DNA of 64,000 nt from Liolophura sinensis. Its lineage: Eukaryota; Mollusca; Polyplacophora; Chitonida; Chitonidae. The translations under genes were made by a program, and so were the position numbers. The stretch covers positions 9,234,281 to 9,298,280 of the forward strand of contig NC_088301.1 in the NCBI RefSeq assembly GCF_032854445.1. The letters are read 5' to 3'. Each line of letters opens with the position of its first letter. Position 1 is the stretch's first letter. Shown here in pieces: positions 1-12,794 of the stretch. Below the pieces are notes generated by a model. The model had not been told where the DNA came from. It searched no databases and saw only the letters and a program-made list of their open reading frames with translations.

Positions 1-309
1 TAATTCTTATTCTGCAAAAATACACAAGCCAGTACCCAAAAGGAGTACATTTAAACCCAATGTCTTAATAAAGCCTGCAGTTTAATATAGGAAACGTTGT
101 CTTGTTGAAAAAGACAAAGCCGTTTTTATTACATCATACAGAATTGTTTTCCGATAATGTAACAGAACATTCATCGGGCTGGATGGATGCGTGGCTATGA
201 TCCGATCAAAGGTGTTATCGAACACACGTCGAAGTGTGTGACCTTGGCTAGGATTAATCCCCATCTCGACCGCCATTGAGCTCTGCCTCTTGCACCATAA
301 CGGAAGATT
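1..309. other. non-coding, nothing recognised
   Basis: No splice-consistent exon, RNA gene or repeat recognised in this stretch before the assembly gap. Short ORFs reaching the gap are not supported. Confidence 0.5.
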
Positions 310-509
310 NNNNNNNNNNNNNNNNNNNNNNNNNNNNNNNNNNNNNNNNNNNNNNNNNNNNNNNNNNNNNNNNNNNNNNNNNNNNNNNNNNNNNNNNNNN
401 NNNNNNNNNNNNNNNNNNNNNNNNNNNNNNNNNNNNNNNNNNNNNNNNNNNNNNNNNNNNNNNNNNNNNNNNNNNNNNNNNNNNNNNNNNNNNNNNNNNN
501 NNNNNNNNN
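310..509. other. assembly gap (200 N)
   Basis: The sequence is written as exactly 200 Ns, a size often used for a gap of unknown or estimated length. Nothing can be said about its content, and open frames crossing it are artefacts. Confidence 0.99.
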
Positions 510-1495
510 TCCGTGCTCAGCTTATCCGCTTAACAGCTAATATTTATGCAGGGTAGAAATTCAAAACTGTGAGATGTCTGTGTTCATCGCTGACTCACAT
601 TCTATTAAAAAGAAGCACTAGCAACTTTTTGACCACACGAGCTATAGATTACATGAAATAACGAAATCTGTTACTCTCGCAGGCATAACGGGTTCTGCGG
701 CCAAGCACTTTGACCTAGGAGATCAGCATTGCGCTAAGGGAGCAGGGATAAGGTAATTTTTCCTTCGGCACAATGTAACTAATACTCAGAGCGAACCCTA
801 AAGCAGGAAAAAAGAAACAGGCAAATCTCCGAACACTCCGAAACCTACTGTAATCAGTTGTTATTAAGAGTGTATATGGCAGGTGGGACGCCGAAACATA
901 TATGTACATATAATATTTAAAAATATTGAAGATATAGGCCGTTATACAGTTATTTGTGCCCAGATCAGTGAAGAAAGAATGAAAGCACCAACCGTAGCAT
1001 TAAACATCCAGTGCATGACATTCCTGTGACATCGCACGTGAGTTCGACAGAACATCAAGGCTTAAGAGATCTTGTTGAAGCCGCGTGATTAAAATTGGGC
1101 GAGTTATCAAAATTATTCATAATGTGTGTTGATCTCTTTTCAGCTGACACATCGCGGTCGCCGTAAGCTGTATGATGACATTACTGTGGACATTACAGAG
1201 TCTGGTCGGTCATCGTCCCTCCAGTAATCCCCAGCGAGATGATGCAGAAACCTGCTTATTGCTCCTGGGGAACTGTCCACGACCCTGACCCGTAATGGCG
1301 TATGTTTCTTTGATGCTCTCACGGACTGGACACTATCAGGCACCTGTGAGAAGGGACCAGCTGCGAAAATATTATCTTTAACAACATTTCATGAACGGAA
1401 TTATTCCTCCCAAGGTCGACATATTTACGTTCTCAAGGAGGAAGAGGATTCGTTCTTTCGCTATTGTGGCGAATATGTGTTTATCAGACATGGTA
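510..1495. other. intergenic, nothing recognised
   Basis: AT-rich non-coding DNA. I see no exon with flanking splice sites, no tandem array and no SINE here. Confidence 0.45.
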
Positions 1496-1497
1496 AT

Positions 1498-2300
1498 TGT
1501 CAAACGTTGAATATCACCTTGGTGGTCATCAGTCAAATACCAACAAAGCCGATAATGAGCCATGTTTCACTCAAAGTTTACATTTATAACGTCAATGCAT
1601 GTTGGCTTTTTCTCAGGTCGAACGTGGGAAGGTCAGCATTTCAGCACCCTCCAGATGGTCATAATTTCAGCTCATCGTATTTTTTTCAGTACGGTGTAAA
1701 ACTCCAATCAAATAAATAATTAAATATAATGTCAATGGATGTCACATATTAACCTCGTTTTAATGTGATTGTATATATCAAACGAGATGACAACACATTA
1801 ATTTGAGTAATTCTAGCCCAGTGTCGTCTAGGTATAAATTGTAATTAACATCATCGCATTTTTTCACCTAATAATGCTTAGGTCATGGTGCTATAGGGCG
1901 CGTATACGTTGTTACTTTCACGAATAATCGTTGAACAGTCGGAGTACAAGCTTACTTGTGTTTGAAGCCGACGGGTGTCACATGTATATGTATCTCATAT
2001 TGTATTTCATATTTGCTCGTCACTGTGACGTGCTGTGCTTACAAGACATCGTGTATGATGCTCAAACGTTAATGGTCATCACTCAAATACCAACAAAGCT
2101 GATCATCATACGTTTTCACTAAAAACTTACAAATGTATAAAGTCGATGTGTTTCACTCACAAACTAGAAATTAATGAATTTAATTGCCTATCGCTGAATG
2201 CCTACTTGGTGATCATCACTAGAATACATGTAACAACATATAACAACCGTATAAGAACATTTCAGTTTTTCATTGAAAGCTTACATGTGTGTAAAATGGG
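1498..2300 (+). repeat. three dispersed copies of an unnamed direct repeat
   Basis: A block of roughly 90-100 bp recurs near 1498-1600, 2068-2150 and, more divergently, 2205-2300. The first two share aaataccaacaaag preceded by a ggtcatca-like stretch, followed by a tttcactc/tttcacta motif and an a-rich stretch. The third keeps the tgatcatcact and cttacatgtgt parts. It has no link to the SINE families in the window. It could be a diverged tandem segmental repeat or parts of an unknown element. Confidence 0.45.
1652..1724 (+). mobile_element. decayed SINE tail (core fragment)
   Basis: The stretch ends in cagtacggtgtaaaactccaatcaaataaataa, close to the family tail gagtacggcgtaaaacacc followed by (aaat)n. 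The preceding region is only loosely alignable to the core, so this is an old 5'-truncated copy. Confidence 0.5.
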
Positions 2301-2304
2301 TGAT

Positions 2305-3985
2305 TTTCTCTTTGATGTCCTCTCTCTGCATGATTCCATCGTATTATCTCACTTTGGATACTTTGTGTTTGTGTTATACGTCGTTTATGGAAACTGGCTT
2401 TGCAATTATTGACACGGAACGTCCTTATTGGTTGACGACTGGTAAACGAATGTCTGTTTTCATACGTGTAACTCTGGTGTTTTATTCTAAAACGCTTAGA
2501 AATTCAGTCGTTGGTAGAATGCTAAACATCTTCATGTTAGCCCGCTGTTTTCATTTCATGCTATAGTTGGATGATGTTAAGACCTCTCTTTGTGTACTCT
2601 CTTTGTGGACATTTATCAGATAGAATAATTTTATATAAGTTCTAAGGAAGAGTAAGTGACGTTAGACCTTACAATGCACTGTATGATGAGAAACCGGCGC
2701 ATCTTCCCACCGAGAATATGATCGTGTACGTTGCCAAAAAAAAAAAAGAAAGATTGCATCATAATGCTTACGCCAATGTGTGCATGCTTCGGAATATTTT
2801 TTCAACGTGCTGATATACAAATCCAACTGTCAAAGGAATTAATAAGTAGAGAAAGCACCGCAGTACTTAAATTTTATTCTTTTGGGCTCATGCTGCCTAG
2901 TTTCCCGATTTGGCAAGTCACGTTTTAATAATCCGTCAAGATTTAACGGTATTTGAAAAGCGCATGGATTTTTGAGTTGGGTAAAGTTCCTGTAAGTATC
3001 TGACAAAGACATGGGCATTAGAGCTAAACTTTCAACTCTGACGGCTTTATCAGTAAGGTACAGTTTAAGTTTATCAAAATCGATGTTGGTAACCACTGTA
3101 TGTAACATCACCGAGAGCAGTGTGAAATGTAATGTTGTCTACATACATACATGTGTGGTTAGCTATGCAATCGTCACATGTATGTATTCTATACATATCC
3201 TCCATAGTTGACGCTCGGTGTGAATTCCCCAGTATAACACCGGATAACCGCCATAGGTGGACCCGGAACTCTCGAGCCCCGCGGTAGTGAAGTTGGGCTT
3301 TTCTCGGTTTTAGCGCCACAGCCCTGTAGAAACGTAGACTTGTGTAGCGTAATGTGTGATATTTCTTCAATCCCCTTGGCAGAGATAAAACGAGTTCCGC
3401 GAAATTCCATTCGCAGACAGAAGATGAAATTTTTACACCGCGATTTGGAGCGATTCTCGCTGATATCTGCCTCACGCTCCCAGCAAAGTGTTCAAACTTC
3501 AATTGTACAAGTTGTGCACATGCTCTAAAGTTATATATGTACCTGTGAGCTCTTGAATATATATAAATATTCAGCGAAGTTGAACATGCCGGGTACGCTA
3601 ATTGGGTAAAATATACGTGTACATGTACACTTGACGTGTTACGGAATGCGGTCATGAGCTTCACTCCTCGGAACATTGGCTCTTAGTCTTTCCCTTGATT
3701 ATAAAGAAAGTGAGTTATCTTTCTATTACTTTAATAAACTGATATTTGTCACCATAGACTATTAGGACATATGGTAAATGTAGCTATACTCCATGGTAAG
3801 TTGCAACTTTGGTTGGATCCTTTCTGGTTTCATTGTCAGGAGATACAGTAATTCCTTCTCCCCGTGTGGAGATGGCCTTCACCTGTCTGGGCATCGTAAG
3901 AATAAAACATTTATGTGTACGGCGAAAGGCCCTCATACAGAACTTACTTGGCTTGTGTCATTCACATATATTACATACAGCTCAG
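2305..3985. other. intergenic; mixed-composition block at 3190-3530
   Basis: No gene recognised. Around 3190-3530 CpG is more frequent than nearby and open frames overlap on both strands. None carries a recognisable domain or good splice sites, so I leave this as non-coding. Confidence 0.4.
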
Positions 3986-4037
3986 CCTCCCTCTCCCCCC
4001 CACAGCCCCCCTCCCATAGCCACCCCCCCCCCCCCCT
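3986..4037. repeat. C-rich low-complexity tract
   Basis: Runs of C up to about 14 long are separated by single T, A or AG. The complementary strand is G-rich and could form G-quadruplex structure. Short proline/serine-rich ORFs over it are compositional artefacts. Confidence 0.8.
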
Positions 4038-7000
4038 CACACACACACTTCGCGGACACGAACTCACCCCTCATACATCATTATTAGGTGAGATCCCTTA
4101 ATCATGGGAAGTTAACTCATTATGTTCTAACTGGCCAATGAACACAAAACATATCGGAAGTGGTCAATGGGTTTTTTTAATTCAGCGGACTTCAGTTTGG
4201 CTGTATCATCTGAAATGAAAAGAGACAACTCTGAATTTGTCCACTCTCCTGTTTGCATATTCCCGTGTCCAGCAAATCACCAGCAAATATCCTGACTGAG
4301 GCTCGATTGACCGGTGTCTTAATAGCAATCTCCTGTGTCTATTGAAACAGCTCTTGCAAAGAAGAAGTTGGGGTAGCACAAGGAGAGAATGGGGTCAGTT
4401 GTGATCTTTAATTCAGTCCGGAGGTCCTCTGTCCACCACTGACACGGGAAGCAAACAGAGCGCAGTGCACTTGCCAACAGTCAGATGATGCCGCCGGGGT
4501 GTGAGAGGATTTGTAAATAGGCAATTATAACTAGTCATACTATCAGTACTCCCGGATTGGTAGGTCGATACATAGGGTGTGGAGGGACTAGACTTTTGTT
4601 AACGGGACATATCGAATGTCATGGGTCAGAAAGGTGATACTGTGGCCTCAATATCTGGCATCGTCAATTGAGAAACATTAAATGCAATTGTTACGAGCTC
4701 TCTTATTTCTTTTCACTTTAAGTTTTAGTACCAGTATAGAAAAAGACTTGGGGAGTGAGGAAAATTCCCTCGGGTCAAAAATTAATCACATCTTCCCAGA
4801 AAGGCTTTGGGGCCAACAGTTCAGTTCTGCAATCAGTTAAAGGAAAAAAACAACAACAGATCAAATGCATATATACATTAGTAAAGTATTCTACAGCAAG
4901 TTTAAAAAACAAAACTTTTTATTTTTGTGATGTAGCACAACCGAGGTATGGCAGTTCAAAGTACTTTCCGAATCTAAAACGCCGCCATGTTATCAGTTTC
5001 AACCAATCAGCTATTACCATAACCCGAGGACGCAGCTGTTTCTGTCTGTATAACTCAGTTATTTGTTGTCTTTTCTTTCAAGCCGGCAATAACTTTATTC
5101 TGACCTGTAAAGTAGCATAGGCAAAGTTATTATTTTCACTATAAGGAACAATTTAAAAGTGGTGCCTATATGCTGTCCAGAACGGGGAGTTAGACTGAAA
5201 GCAGCAAAGGAGCAATGAAATCATATCATTGGTGTTGTCGCTCTGAGCAAAGGAGAGGTGAGATGAATGCCGAAAGAGCGTTTTCTGGGCTATGAAGATC
5301 TGTCGCTATTTGAAGAGAATGGCTTTCATCCTTGGCTCCATTTGTGACATATGAGAATATGTGGCATATGAAAAAAACACAAAACTGCTGTGCAAGTAAC
5401 AAAGCCAGGCGAACACTGCATCAAGACTCCTTTGAATCATTCCAATATGTAAAAGCAGACATTAAGGCTCAGAAATGAAACAATAAATAATAAAAGACCT
5501 AACATATACTTGTACGAACAAATGGCTTCATTTTAATAAAAAGAGGGTTCTGCTAATCGACCTGCACTTCTCAAAAAAATGGAGGTGTTTAAGGCTTTAA
5601 TACTGACCTTATGCTTTAATCGTCATTAAGTCTAGCTGTGATCCGAGTATCCCATACAGACACTGAGGTGATAATCCATGGAAGTAAACAAGACGACAAG
5701 AAGGTAAGTTGACAGAGGGTTTACACAAGTCCAATGGAAAATTACAGGTATACAACAGGTGAGAATGTATCAACATCTCTTCTCACCTCTCCAGGTGTCA
5801 CCGAAACCGGCTTTTCACATTTTTTGTTAATTTTAATCTGATTTGGCGTATCTTATATAATCCGCAATGTTCCGAATCGCGTCTTAATTGAAATGTAGTT
5901 CGGTTCAAAATCACTTCTAAACATTACGATAATCAAACAATTCTAGATCTTTTTCAATGTGTGTAAATATACTTGTGGCCACTGCAGATGATGGGCTCGA
6001 CACGTCATGCTGTTCCAGAGTACACCATGCACTTGTGTTCTCATGTAGTTGTGCTATGGATGCCAAGCAAAGATAACATGCTTTTTACAGAATAATGTAG
6101 AATTACACCATCAGTAAAACAGACTGATGAACATTGTATTTAGAACATATACTGAAGGCGTGCCTGTTTTGTTGTTGTGTTAATCATTTATATAAATTTT
6201 CACTTTTGTTAAATGGGATACCGCATAAATAATGTATACGTCTTTATTTAATCATATATTTACTTATATGATAATGTATAGGTGTTTGTTTCTTTGATCT
6301 ATGTTTTATTCAAGAATATTTCACTTATATGACGGCCAAATAATGTTGGCCTATGCATGCTTCCAAGAGCAGATAACATATTGTAAAATAACACGAAAAC
6401 TTTTGAAGTGGTTAAAATAAATTCTAGTATGTATGTATGATATGATTTTGAACAGCATTTCAACATCTGATATGCCATCATTATAAACGGCGCATTTGGG
6501 GGAGTTTTGGCTTCACATTCGGTACATTCGGAACATTTGCTACATGATACCAAATCTATCACTGGTGCGAATCTGGCTATCAGATCATATTTACGTTATC
6601 CTTTCCCTAATTACATTCCATTTTCTCCAGAGTTCCTTGAATTTTACGTCCAAATGAAATCTTAATATATATATCTTAAACGATGGAGACCAAAAAACTT
6701 GAGTCCTGCATACCAGGATGGAATACAAGTGCCTAAATGTACATATACACATAACTGACATAAGGCGTAACTTATTATTTTAAGCATGGAACCAGTTTAC
6801 TTCTTCCATTATAGATATCCATAATTCTTGGCTTCAGTTTGTTGTTGACTTTCACATGAGACTAGTAAGATGTGTATCTTGCTGAATATATGATTACCCT
6901 GGCACAGTTTGCCTGTCTACAAGTTGTGTTCTGTCTTCAAAAGGCCTCCATACATATAGCTGTAAATCTAACGGAATCTGACAAAGCCCCCCAGCCGCAG

Positions 7001-7720
7001 CTAAACGCTACAGTTTTTTCCAGGGACGGAACAAACAACAATCCGTGTCGTCCCAAGGTGCGCTTCCTTCCACATCTTTCATTCGCTGATTTGACCGGAT
7101 TTTGACAATATTTTTTCCTATTTTAAATCTTTTTCTCCCCGTCGTATACTTTAAGTCCATTCCTGACTCTTTGCTTTAGGCCCTCGGAACAATGGCCCAA
7201 AGATGATGGATGGATAAAGGTTGGCGGGTTTTTACGCCTGATTCTAGCATCTCTGATCTTAACACGAGCGACCAGTAAAACCTCCCTTGGAAATAAAACT
7301 ATGGAAGGAGAGCTCCCGCGGTGCGAAAAACAATCTCCCAATGCATTCATTTCCCGTTGCCGATAATTCTGTTTGCCCAACAAAAGCGGTAAAGCCTGCC
7401 TTATCTGCTCTTCCTCCTCTTATATTATATTTACTTCCTATGTATCAGTACAGTTGTAAACACACATTTTTATGAACGAAGGAATAAAAAGAGAATGTGT
7501 TTTGTGTAGAGAGCCGGAGTAAAATGATAAAGGTACGTAGAAACATCTGCGTTGCAACTAATGCAATAACTATAAAAACTCACATTCTGTGAATGTATTA
7601 TATACGTCTTTTATTTCTTAAAAAAATAATATCTGAAGCGTATTCGATGCATACTCTACAGGCATACGTGAATACTCGAGTATGGGCTTAAGAATACAAT
7701 AGTCATAATAAAACTGGTCA
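4038..7720. other. intergenic, nothing recognised
   Basis: About 3.7 kb of AT-rich DNA. No ORF in it has a recognisable domain or a convincing donor/acceptor pair. No SINE core or tandem array was seen. Confidence 0.45.
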
Positions 7721-7721
7721 T

Positions 7722-7790
7722 GGGGGCTTGTGTGGTCGATTGGTTAGCGTGCTTGTGCAGAGCAATGGCTCAGTAGCCTCTCACCAGTGT
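7722..7790 (+). mobile_element. SINE head fragment (tRNA-related part only)
   Basis: The fragment contains tggtcgattggttagcgtgc, which matches the A-box region of the full-length copy at 32366-32631, followed by agcaatggctcagtagcctctcacca. The B box, core and tail are absent; the copy breaks off before acaataaatcc. The orientation is head-first on the plus strand. Confidence 0.7.
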
Positions 7791-8400
7791 ACAATAAATC
7801 CATCTATGTATAAATAAATGAATTAATCAGTGAATAAAACAAAACAAATACACGGTGATCGACGATTCAACGAGTTAAGCTATTAAAAGACGAATCAACC
7901 AATCAGTCATCTCATGCATGAATCAATGAATTAGTAAATAAGTCTGTAATCGACCCTTACTCTGTACCTTGTTGTTAATTTAGAACGCGTGCAGTACTGA
8001 CAAACGTTGGAATAACTCTTATACGGAACTTTCACTGTATATACAGGCTAGATCTGTACCACAACGAATCTCTCGATTAGAATATGTCTAGATATGTGTA
8101 GTAATACACGCACTAACTCTAAAAACATCCCCACCGTATACCATGTGACTTGTGTTAATCAACATTTGTCCACATTAATTCACCGGTCACTTTTCTCACC
8201 GTGTTCCACAAGCACAAATGACACCTCTTCCTTTAGAAACTTGTCAAGTTCACAGCTTTTTTGGAATTTTTTTGTTTACCTTTAGCGATAAAAGTCCCCT
8301 ATTGTTCTACAAGTGGCGTCTCCTTCTTGGCACTAATGGGGCGCCTTTTCCCCGCGCAACAGCCACTTTGTTCCAAACTGACGATTGTTCCCTTCCAATG

Positions 8401-8444
8401 CATGAGTTCGGTAATACGTTACCATGAGTTCGGTAATACGTTAC
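8401..8444 (+). repeat. perfect 22-bp tandem duplication
   Basis: The 22-bp unit beginning catgagttcggtaatacg is present twice in immediate succession without mismatch, implying a recent duplication. The flanking sequence is otherwise unremarkable. Confidence 0.9.
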
Positions 8445-9065
8445 CAGATTGTGCACAAAGCGTCATGGAAAGGGCAAGAATGAAAAATACACAGCTTATG
8501 GCCGAATTATGCTTTAGGCAACAAGGGCACCCTATTAACTTGTCAGTAAGTCTTTAAAGTTGTGATAATCGATCGAGAGTCTCCAAGCGGTATGATAGCC
8601 TTTCATGCTCGCGCCTTATCAACGCTGTTCCGTTCAATACCGGGTAAACATGAACCCATTCCCAGAATGCACTTTTATACGCGCACACGCCTTTACCATG
8701 GATTGTCGCATAATTCAAACGGATATCATGTAGAAAATGATTAAGTGCACAGTCCCAAACGCAACATTGCATTCCAAAACGTGTCTTGGTTAGAATGTTA
8801 CATATGATTTCCGTTCACAGAGGGAAATGTACCACACCATACTCAAATAATACTGTGCATTCACTTGCCGTACATAGCGTTAGTGCTAACGACATCCTAT
8901 ATTGAAACATGTGCGTGGCAGCAGTGCCATGCCTGGTGTACTTTCCGAATCATTGAGCGAGCAAAACATAAGTGCAACCAATTAATTGCAGTGTGGCTTT
9001 AAGAACTTACTACAATAGATGGAAATATTCTGAGACCAAAGAACACAGACGTGCTTTTAATTTGA

Positions 9066-10092
9066 AGGTGTAATAACATCGACTTGACAATGCACATGTA
9101 ATAACATAGTTTTGACAATGCACATGTAATATTTATTTATATATTTGATTGGTGTTTTATGCCGTACCCAAGAATATATCACTTATACGACAGCGAAGAG
9201 GAAGCCAGCATGAACTGGACTTGAACACAAAGAGACCACAATAGTAGGTGGTTCCTGGGTCATTGCGCCGCCCTTTTGTGCTAACCAACCTGGCCAGGGA
9301 GCCTCAACCCCCATCGGCTTGAAGATGCACATGTGATGACGTCCGCTTGAAGATGAACATGTAATAACATTATCTTCAGGATGCACATGTCGTTACATGG
9401 ACTGGACAAAGCACATATAATATCATTGACTGGACAATGCACATGTAATAACATCCACTGGACAATGCACATTTAATACCATCGACTGGACAATGCACAT
9501 GTAATAACATAGACTGGACAATGCACATGTAAAACCATCGGCTGGACAATGCACATGTAATAACATAGACTGGACAATGCGCATGTAATAACATCCACTG
9601 GAGAATGCACATGTAATGCAATCGACTGGACAATGTGCATGCAATGCCATGGACTGGACAATGCACATGCAATGCCATCGACTGGAGAATGCACGCGTAA
9701 TAACATTGGCTGGATAATGCACATGTAATAACATCGACTTAACGATGAACATATTATAACATCTTCTGAACAATGTACATGTAAAAACGTCGGCTGGACA
9801 ATCCACATATAATAACATTGACTTGAGGATACACATGTAATAACATCGGCTGGACAATGCACATGTAATACCATCAACTGGACAATGCACATGTAATAAC
9901 ATCGACTTAACGATGTACATATTATAACATCTTCTGAACAATGTACATGTAAAAACGTCGGCTGGACCATCCAGCCTTGAGGATACACATGTGGTAACAT
10001 GGACTGGATAATGCACATGTAATAACACCGACTGGACAATGCACATGTAATATTACATGGATTTGATAATGTGCATGTAATGTGCATAAATA
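9066..10092 (+). repeat. 28-bp minisatellite array
   Basis: More than 30 imperfect units of 28 bp follow the pattern gacaatgcacatgtaataac plus atcgactg. The array is interrupted by a SINE at 9131-9312. A higher-order block recurs within it: the units with cttaacgatg, atattataacatcttctg and tacatgtaaaaacgtcggctg appear at about 9728-9795 and again at about 9902-9965. Because 28 is not a multiple of three and the unit lacks stops on the minus strand, long cysteine-rich ORFs of over 200 codons appear there. They are a by-product of the repeat, not a gene. Confidence 0.93.
9131..9312 (-). mobile_element. SINE inserted inside the minisatellite
   Basis: The copy reads on the minus strand from a head near 9305 to an (aaat)-type tail at 9131. 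It contains tttgattggtgttttatgcc, the core ending cttatacgac, then a deletion of the middle, then the B-box region (ctggacttgaac) and A-box region (gtgctaaccaacctggcc). The minisatellite continues on both sides in mid-unit, so the SINE arrived after the array formed. Confidence 0.88.
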
Positions 10093-12409
10093 ATAATAAT
10101 GACTTGAAGCTATAAAGTAAACAGATGTTACATTCAACATCATTTTGTTTTGGAAATAACATTTTCTGGACGATAAAAGGGGACGTGTTGGACAAGCGTT
10201 GGAAAAGTTTTGGGACTGGTTTGAAAGGAATGGTGGAGTTGTTACAGTCTGCCTCACACAGATTCATAGTGGCCCATTCCTGGTGTGGCAAACACGAAGT
10301 TAACAGGGATTTTTTCCGGTCGCGATTTGCAAAGACGATGCCGAAACTGAAGCAGAAACGAGTGTTCGTGCGTTCAACTACATCCGTCTGGCAATGTTGT
10401 TTCAACGAGGTTTTCACAGGCGACAAAACTCATGTAAATGTTTGGTGTTTGGCTTTTTCGCCTCGGTCTAATAACACAGGTGTCCATTGAGTGACCCTTG
10501 ACCTCTGTAGTAAGTCTCGAGACATCGATCAACTTCCGTGATAGCTGGTCATGACCCTGCGTGTATTTGTCTTAGTAAGGCTACACCGCGCATGCCCAGA
10601 ATCAGAAATCAATGCTTTTATTTTTTGTTTTCTTGTCAAAGATTTTGTATGTTAGTTTTCTCGATGGCATAAAATCAGATTTTGTCTCGCCTAATATGGC
10701 ATCATACAAATGCACCTGCGCAAATAATTGCAACTGTTTTCAGTTCGGATATAATATAACCTGAACCGAATAGTATTGATTGGTTAGCTTGAATGCCTTA
10801 CCCAGAAACCCGTGCGGTTCCGCTAAGTGTATATAATGAGCCTGACATCTAAAACAAGGAAAAGGAAACAATTGTGTTATTAACTTCAATTAAGGTGCAC
10901 TTAAGTGTAAACTTAATTTCAGTTCGAAATTGATTTGTGAGTTTTACATGCCGACTATACCTTGTTCATACGTTAGTCCTTCTCTGTATATTATATAATA
11001 CTGAAACTTAACTCCAGGTTTCTGTTCTTGGCATTTGAAGTATGTATTTAACATGGCAAAAACAAAAACAGTTCGGATAAATGCTATTCTACTTGTTCTA
11101 ACAGAACAACACAAGTGTCTAAACACCGCCATTTGATGCCAGAGAAGAACAATATTGGATCTTCGGTGATTGGGAGAGGCAAACTTCCGCGCGGCTTTGC
11201 TGGGTTCCTCGCGCAACCCACAGTTACATGTGTACAACGGTAAATGTGCTACCTGCCCCACTCACTGAGAGAGAGCCACGTTTGTTAAGGAGAAACAGAT
11301 TCATCAGACTTTTTGCATCGTCTGTGACGCTTTATGTACACCACGTGGTTCCAACAACATTTGACCTTGGCGTGTAAGAGACAGGCTGGAATAAATACAA
11401 TTAAGATTAAATTTCCTGCTATATTGTACTGCGGATTGGGAGTGATTGCTGACACATCGAAATCGATGGTTTGATTCGTTACTTACGTGCTCGACGACAA
11501 GTCTTTGTTTTTGATTTGTACCTTGCAGTTAAGCTTATATGAATGTCTCAAGTGGTCGATGAACCATTAGATCGACTAATTATATCCATACATATACAGT
11601 TTGTTATAGACTGTGGCCACCCCTGCATACAGAGAAATGCGTTGATATCAAAATCATGACGTTTTTGCTGCATGGGTTTGACTAGTTTTGGGTTACTTTT
11701 TATCTGCATCGGAACATAATGTTGGATTTAAACACCATAAGTCAAACACGTAACTTCAGAAGTTATTATTGTCGCTTGAATTTCAGCCGGCGTTTACTGT
11801 ATCCTAATCTCCTCGTCGTACATGCGTTATCTCGGCCATGCCAACTTTTATTTGTCATCCTGATTTGTCATCGACAGTAATAACACACACCCAGTGTGCC
11901 GTCCAGATTCATTATAGTCTAGTTGATAGAGATATGAACGCATTAATGTAGTAAAAAAAATGCAGGCTACCCAATATTGTCTGATATATTCCCAACATTG
12001 CGTCACCAGCACACATTTATCTGTGGTACGTGTTTCACAGCTTGAGATGTCTAGACACCGAAACACCCAAAGTCACCTTATATACCCAAGGGCACCGGTT
12101 CCGCTTTACAGCTCCGTAAATCTTTGGGCTGGAGTGAGTTTATGCTTTTCAACGACGGAAGCGCTGATAAACTCGTCTGGATAGTGTATCCGTTACTCTG
12201 TCAGGGACTGACTCGAGTCTCTCCAGTTTGACTTTGGGCTAACCTTGGCTACAACAAGTAATCTTTCACAGTGTAACCTTCTGACCCACGTAGTTGGAAA
12301 CATTGGCACAAGTAGTTGATACGTTTGGCTTGGTCACATAACAGAGGTTCTATGCATACAACTGAGTTCATTGAAGAGAATACAGTGCATTATTGAGGTT
12401 TGAGCTTGT
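10093..12409. other. intergenic, nothing recognised
   Basis: No exon, repeat family or RNA gene recognised. Open frames at 10125-10490 (plus) and 10944-11261 (minus) have no recognisable domain and composition like the surrounding DNA. Confidence 0.4.
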
Positions 12410-12547
12410 CGTCTTCCAGCAACCTACGGATAGTCATGGGTTTCCTCCGGGCTCCTCCCGGTTTCCTCCCACCATAATACTGGCCGCCGTCGTATGAGTG
12501 AAATATTCTTGAGTACGGCGTAAAACACCAATTAAATAAATAAATTT
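12410..12547 (+). mobile_element. SINE 3' half
   Basis: The fragment runs from the ccagcaacctacggatagtc part through ggtttcctcccaccataat and the core cgtatgagtgaaatattctt to gagtacggcgtaaaacacc and an (aaat)n tail. The tRNA-like head is missing (5' truncation). Confidence 0.88.
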
Positions 12548-12594
12548 AGCTTGTACCTATAAATATTTACTGACACACGTATATCAGCAGTCAT

Positions 12595-12794
12595 GGGGGC
12601 CTTCGTGGCCGAGGTGGTTGATGTGCCAGCGTGGCGCCATGATCCACGAATCTCCCACCAATGCGGTCAATGGGGAGAATGGTCTTGAGTTTCCCAGAGG
12701 CTCTTAAAGATCCCCTTCCACCATAATGTTGGCCGCCGTCATATAAGTGAAATATTCTTCAGAACGGGGTAAAGAGAAAACAATAAAATAAATA
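12595..12794 (+). mobile_element. second SINE copy, same orientation, 48 bp downstream
   Basis: The head is preserved (ggccttcgtggccgaggtgg, A-box like), followed by a diverged B-box region, a middle deletion, and the core cataagtgaaatattctt-type segment (catataagtgaaatattctt). The 3' arm is altered to agaacggggtaaag, which would weaken the terminal hairpin. The tail is A-rich. Confidence 0.82.

Noticed and set aside
276-556. ORFs crossing the N block
   Set aside because: Translation through Ns is meaningless.
3074-3676. 200-codon minus-strand ORF
   Set aside because: No recognisable domain, overlapping open frames on both strands, no convincing splice sites; likely chance in a CpG-richer patch.
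7722-7790. Possible tRNA gene (A-box-like sequence)
   Set aside because: No cloverleaf, anticodon arm or B box in place; it matches the SINE head.
8401-8444. CRISPR-like short repeats
   Set aside because: Only two directly adjacent units without spacers, in an animal genome; a simple tandem duplication. No other spaced repeat in the window fits CRISPR.
9423-10426. Minus-strand ORFs of 207 and 317 codons, cysteine- and histidine-rich
   Set aside because: They follow the 28-bp minisatellite in rotating frames; periodic composition comes from the DNA repeat and there is no domain or splice support.
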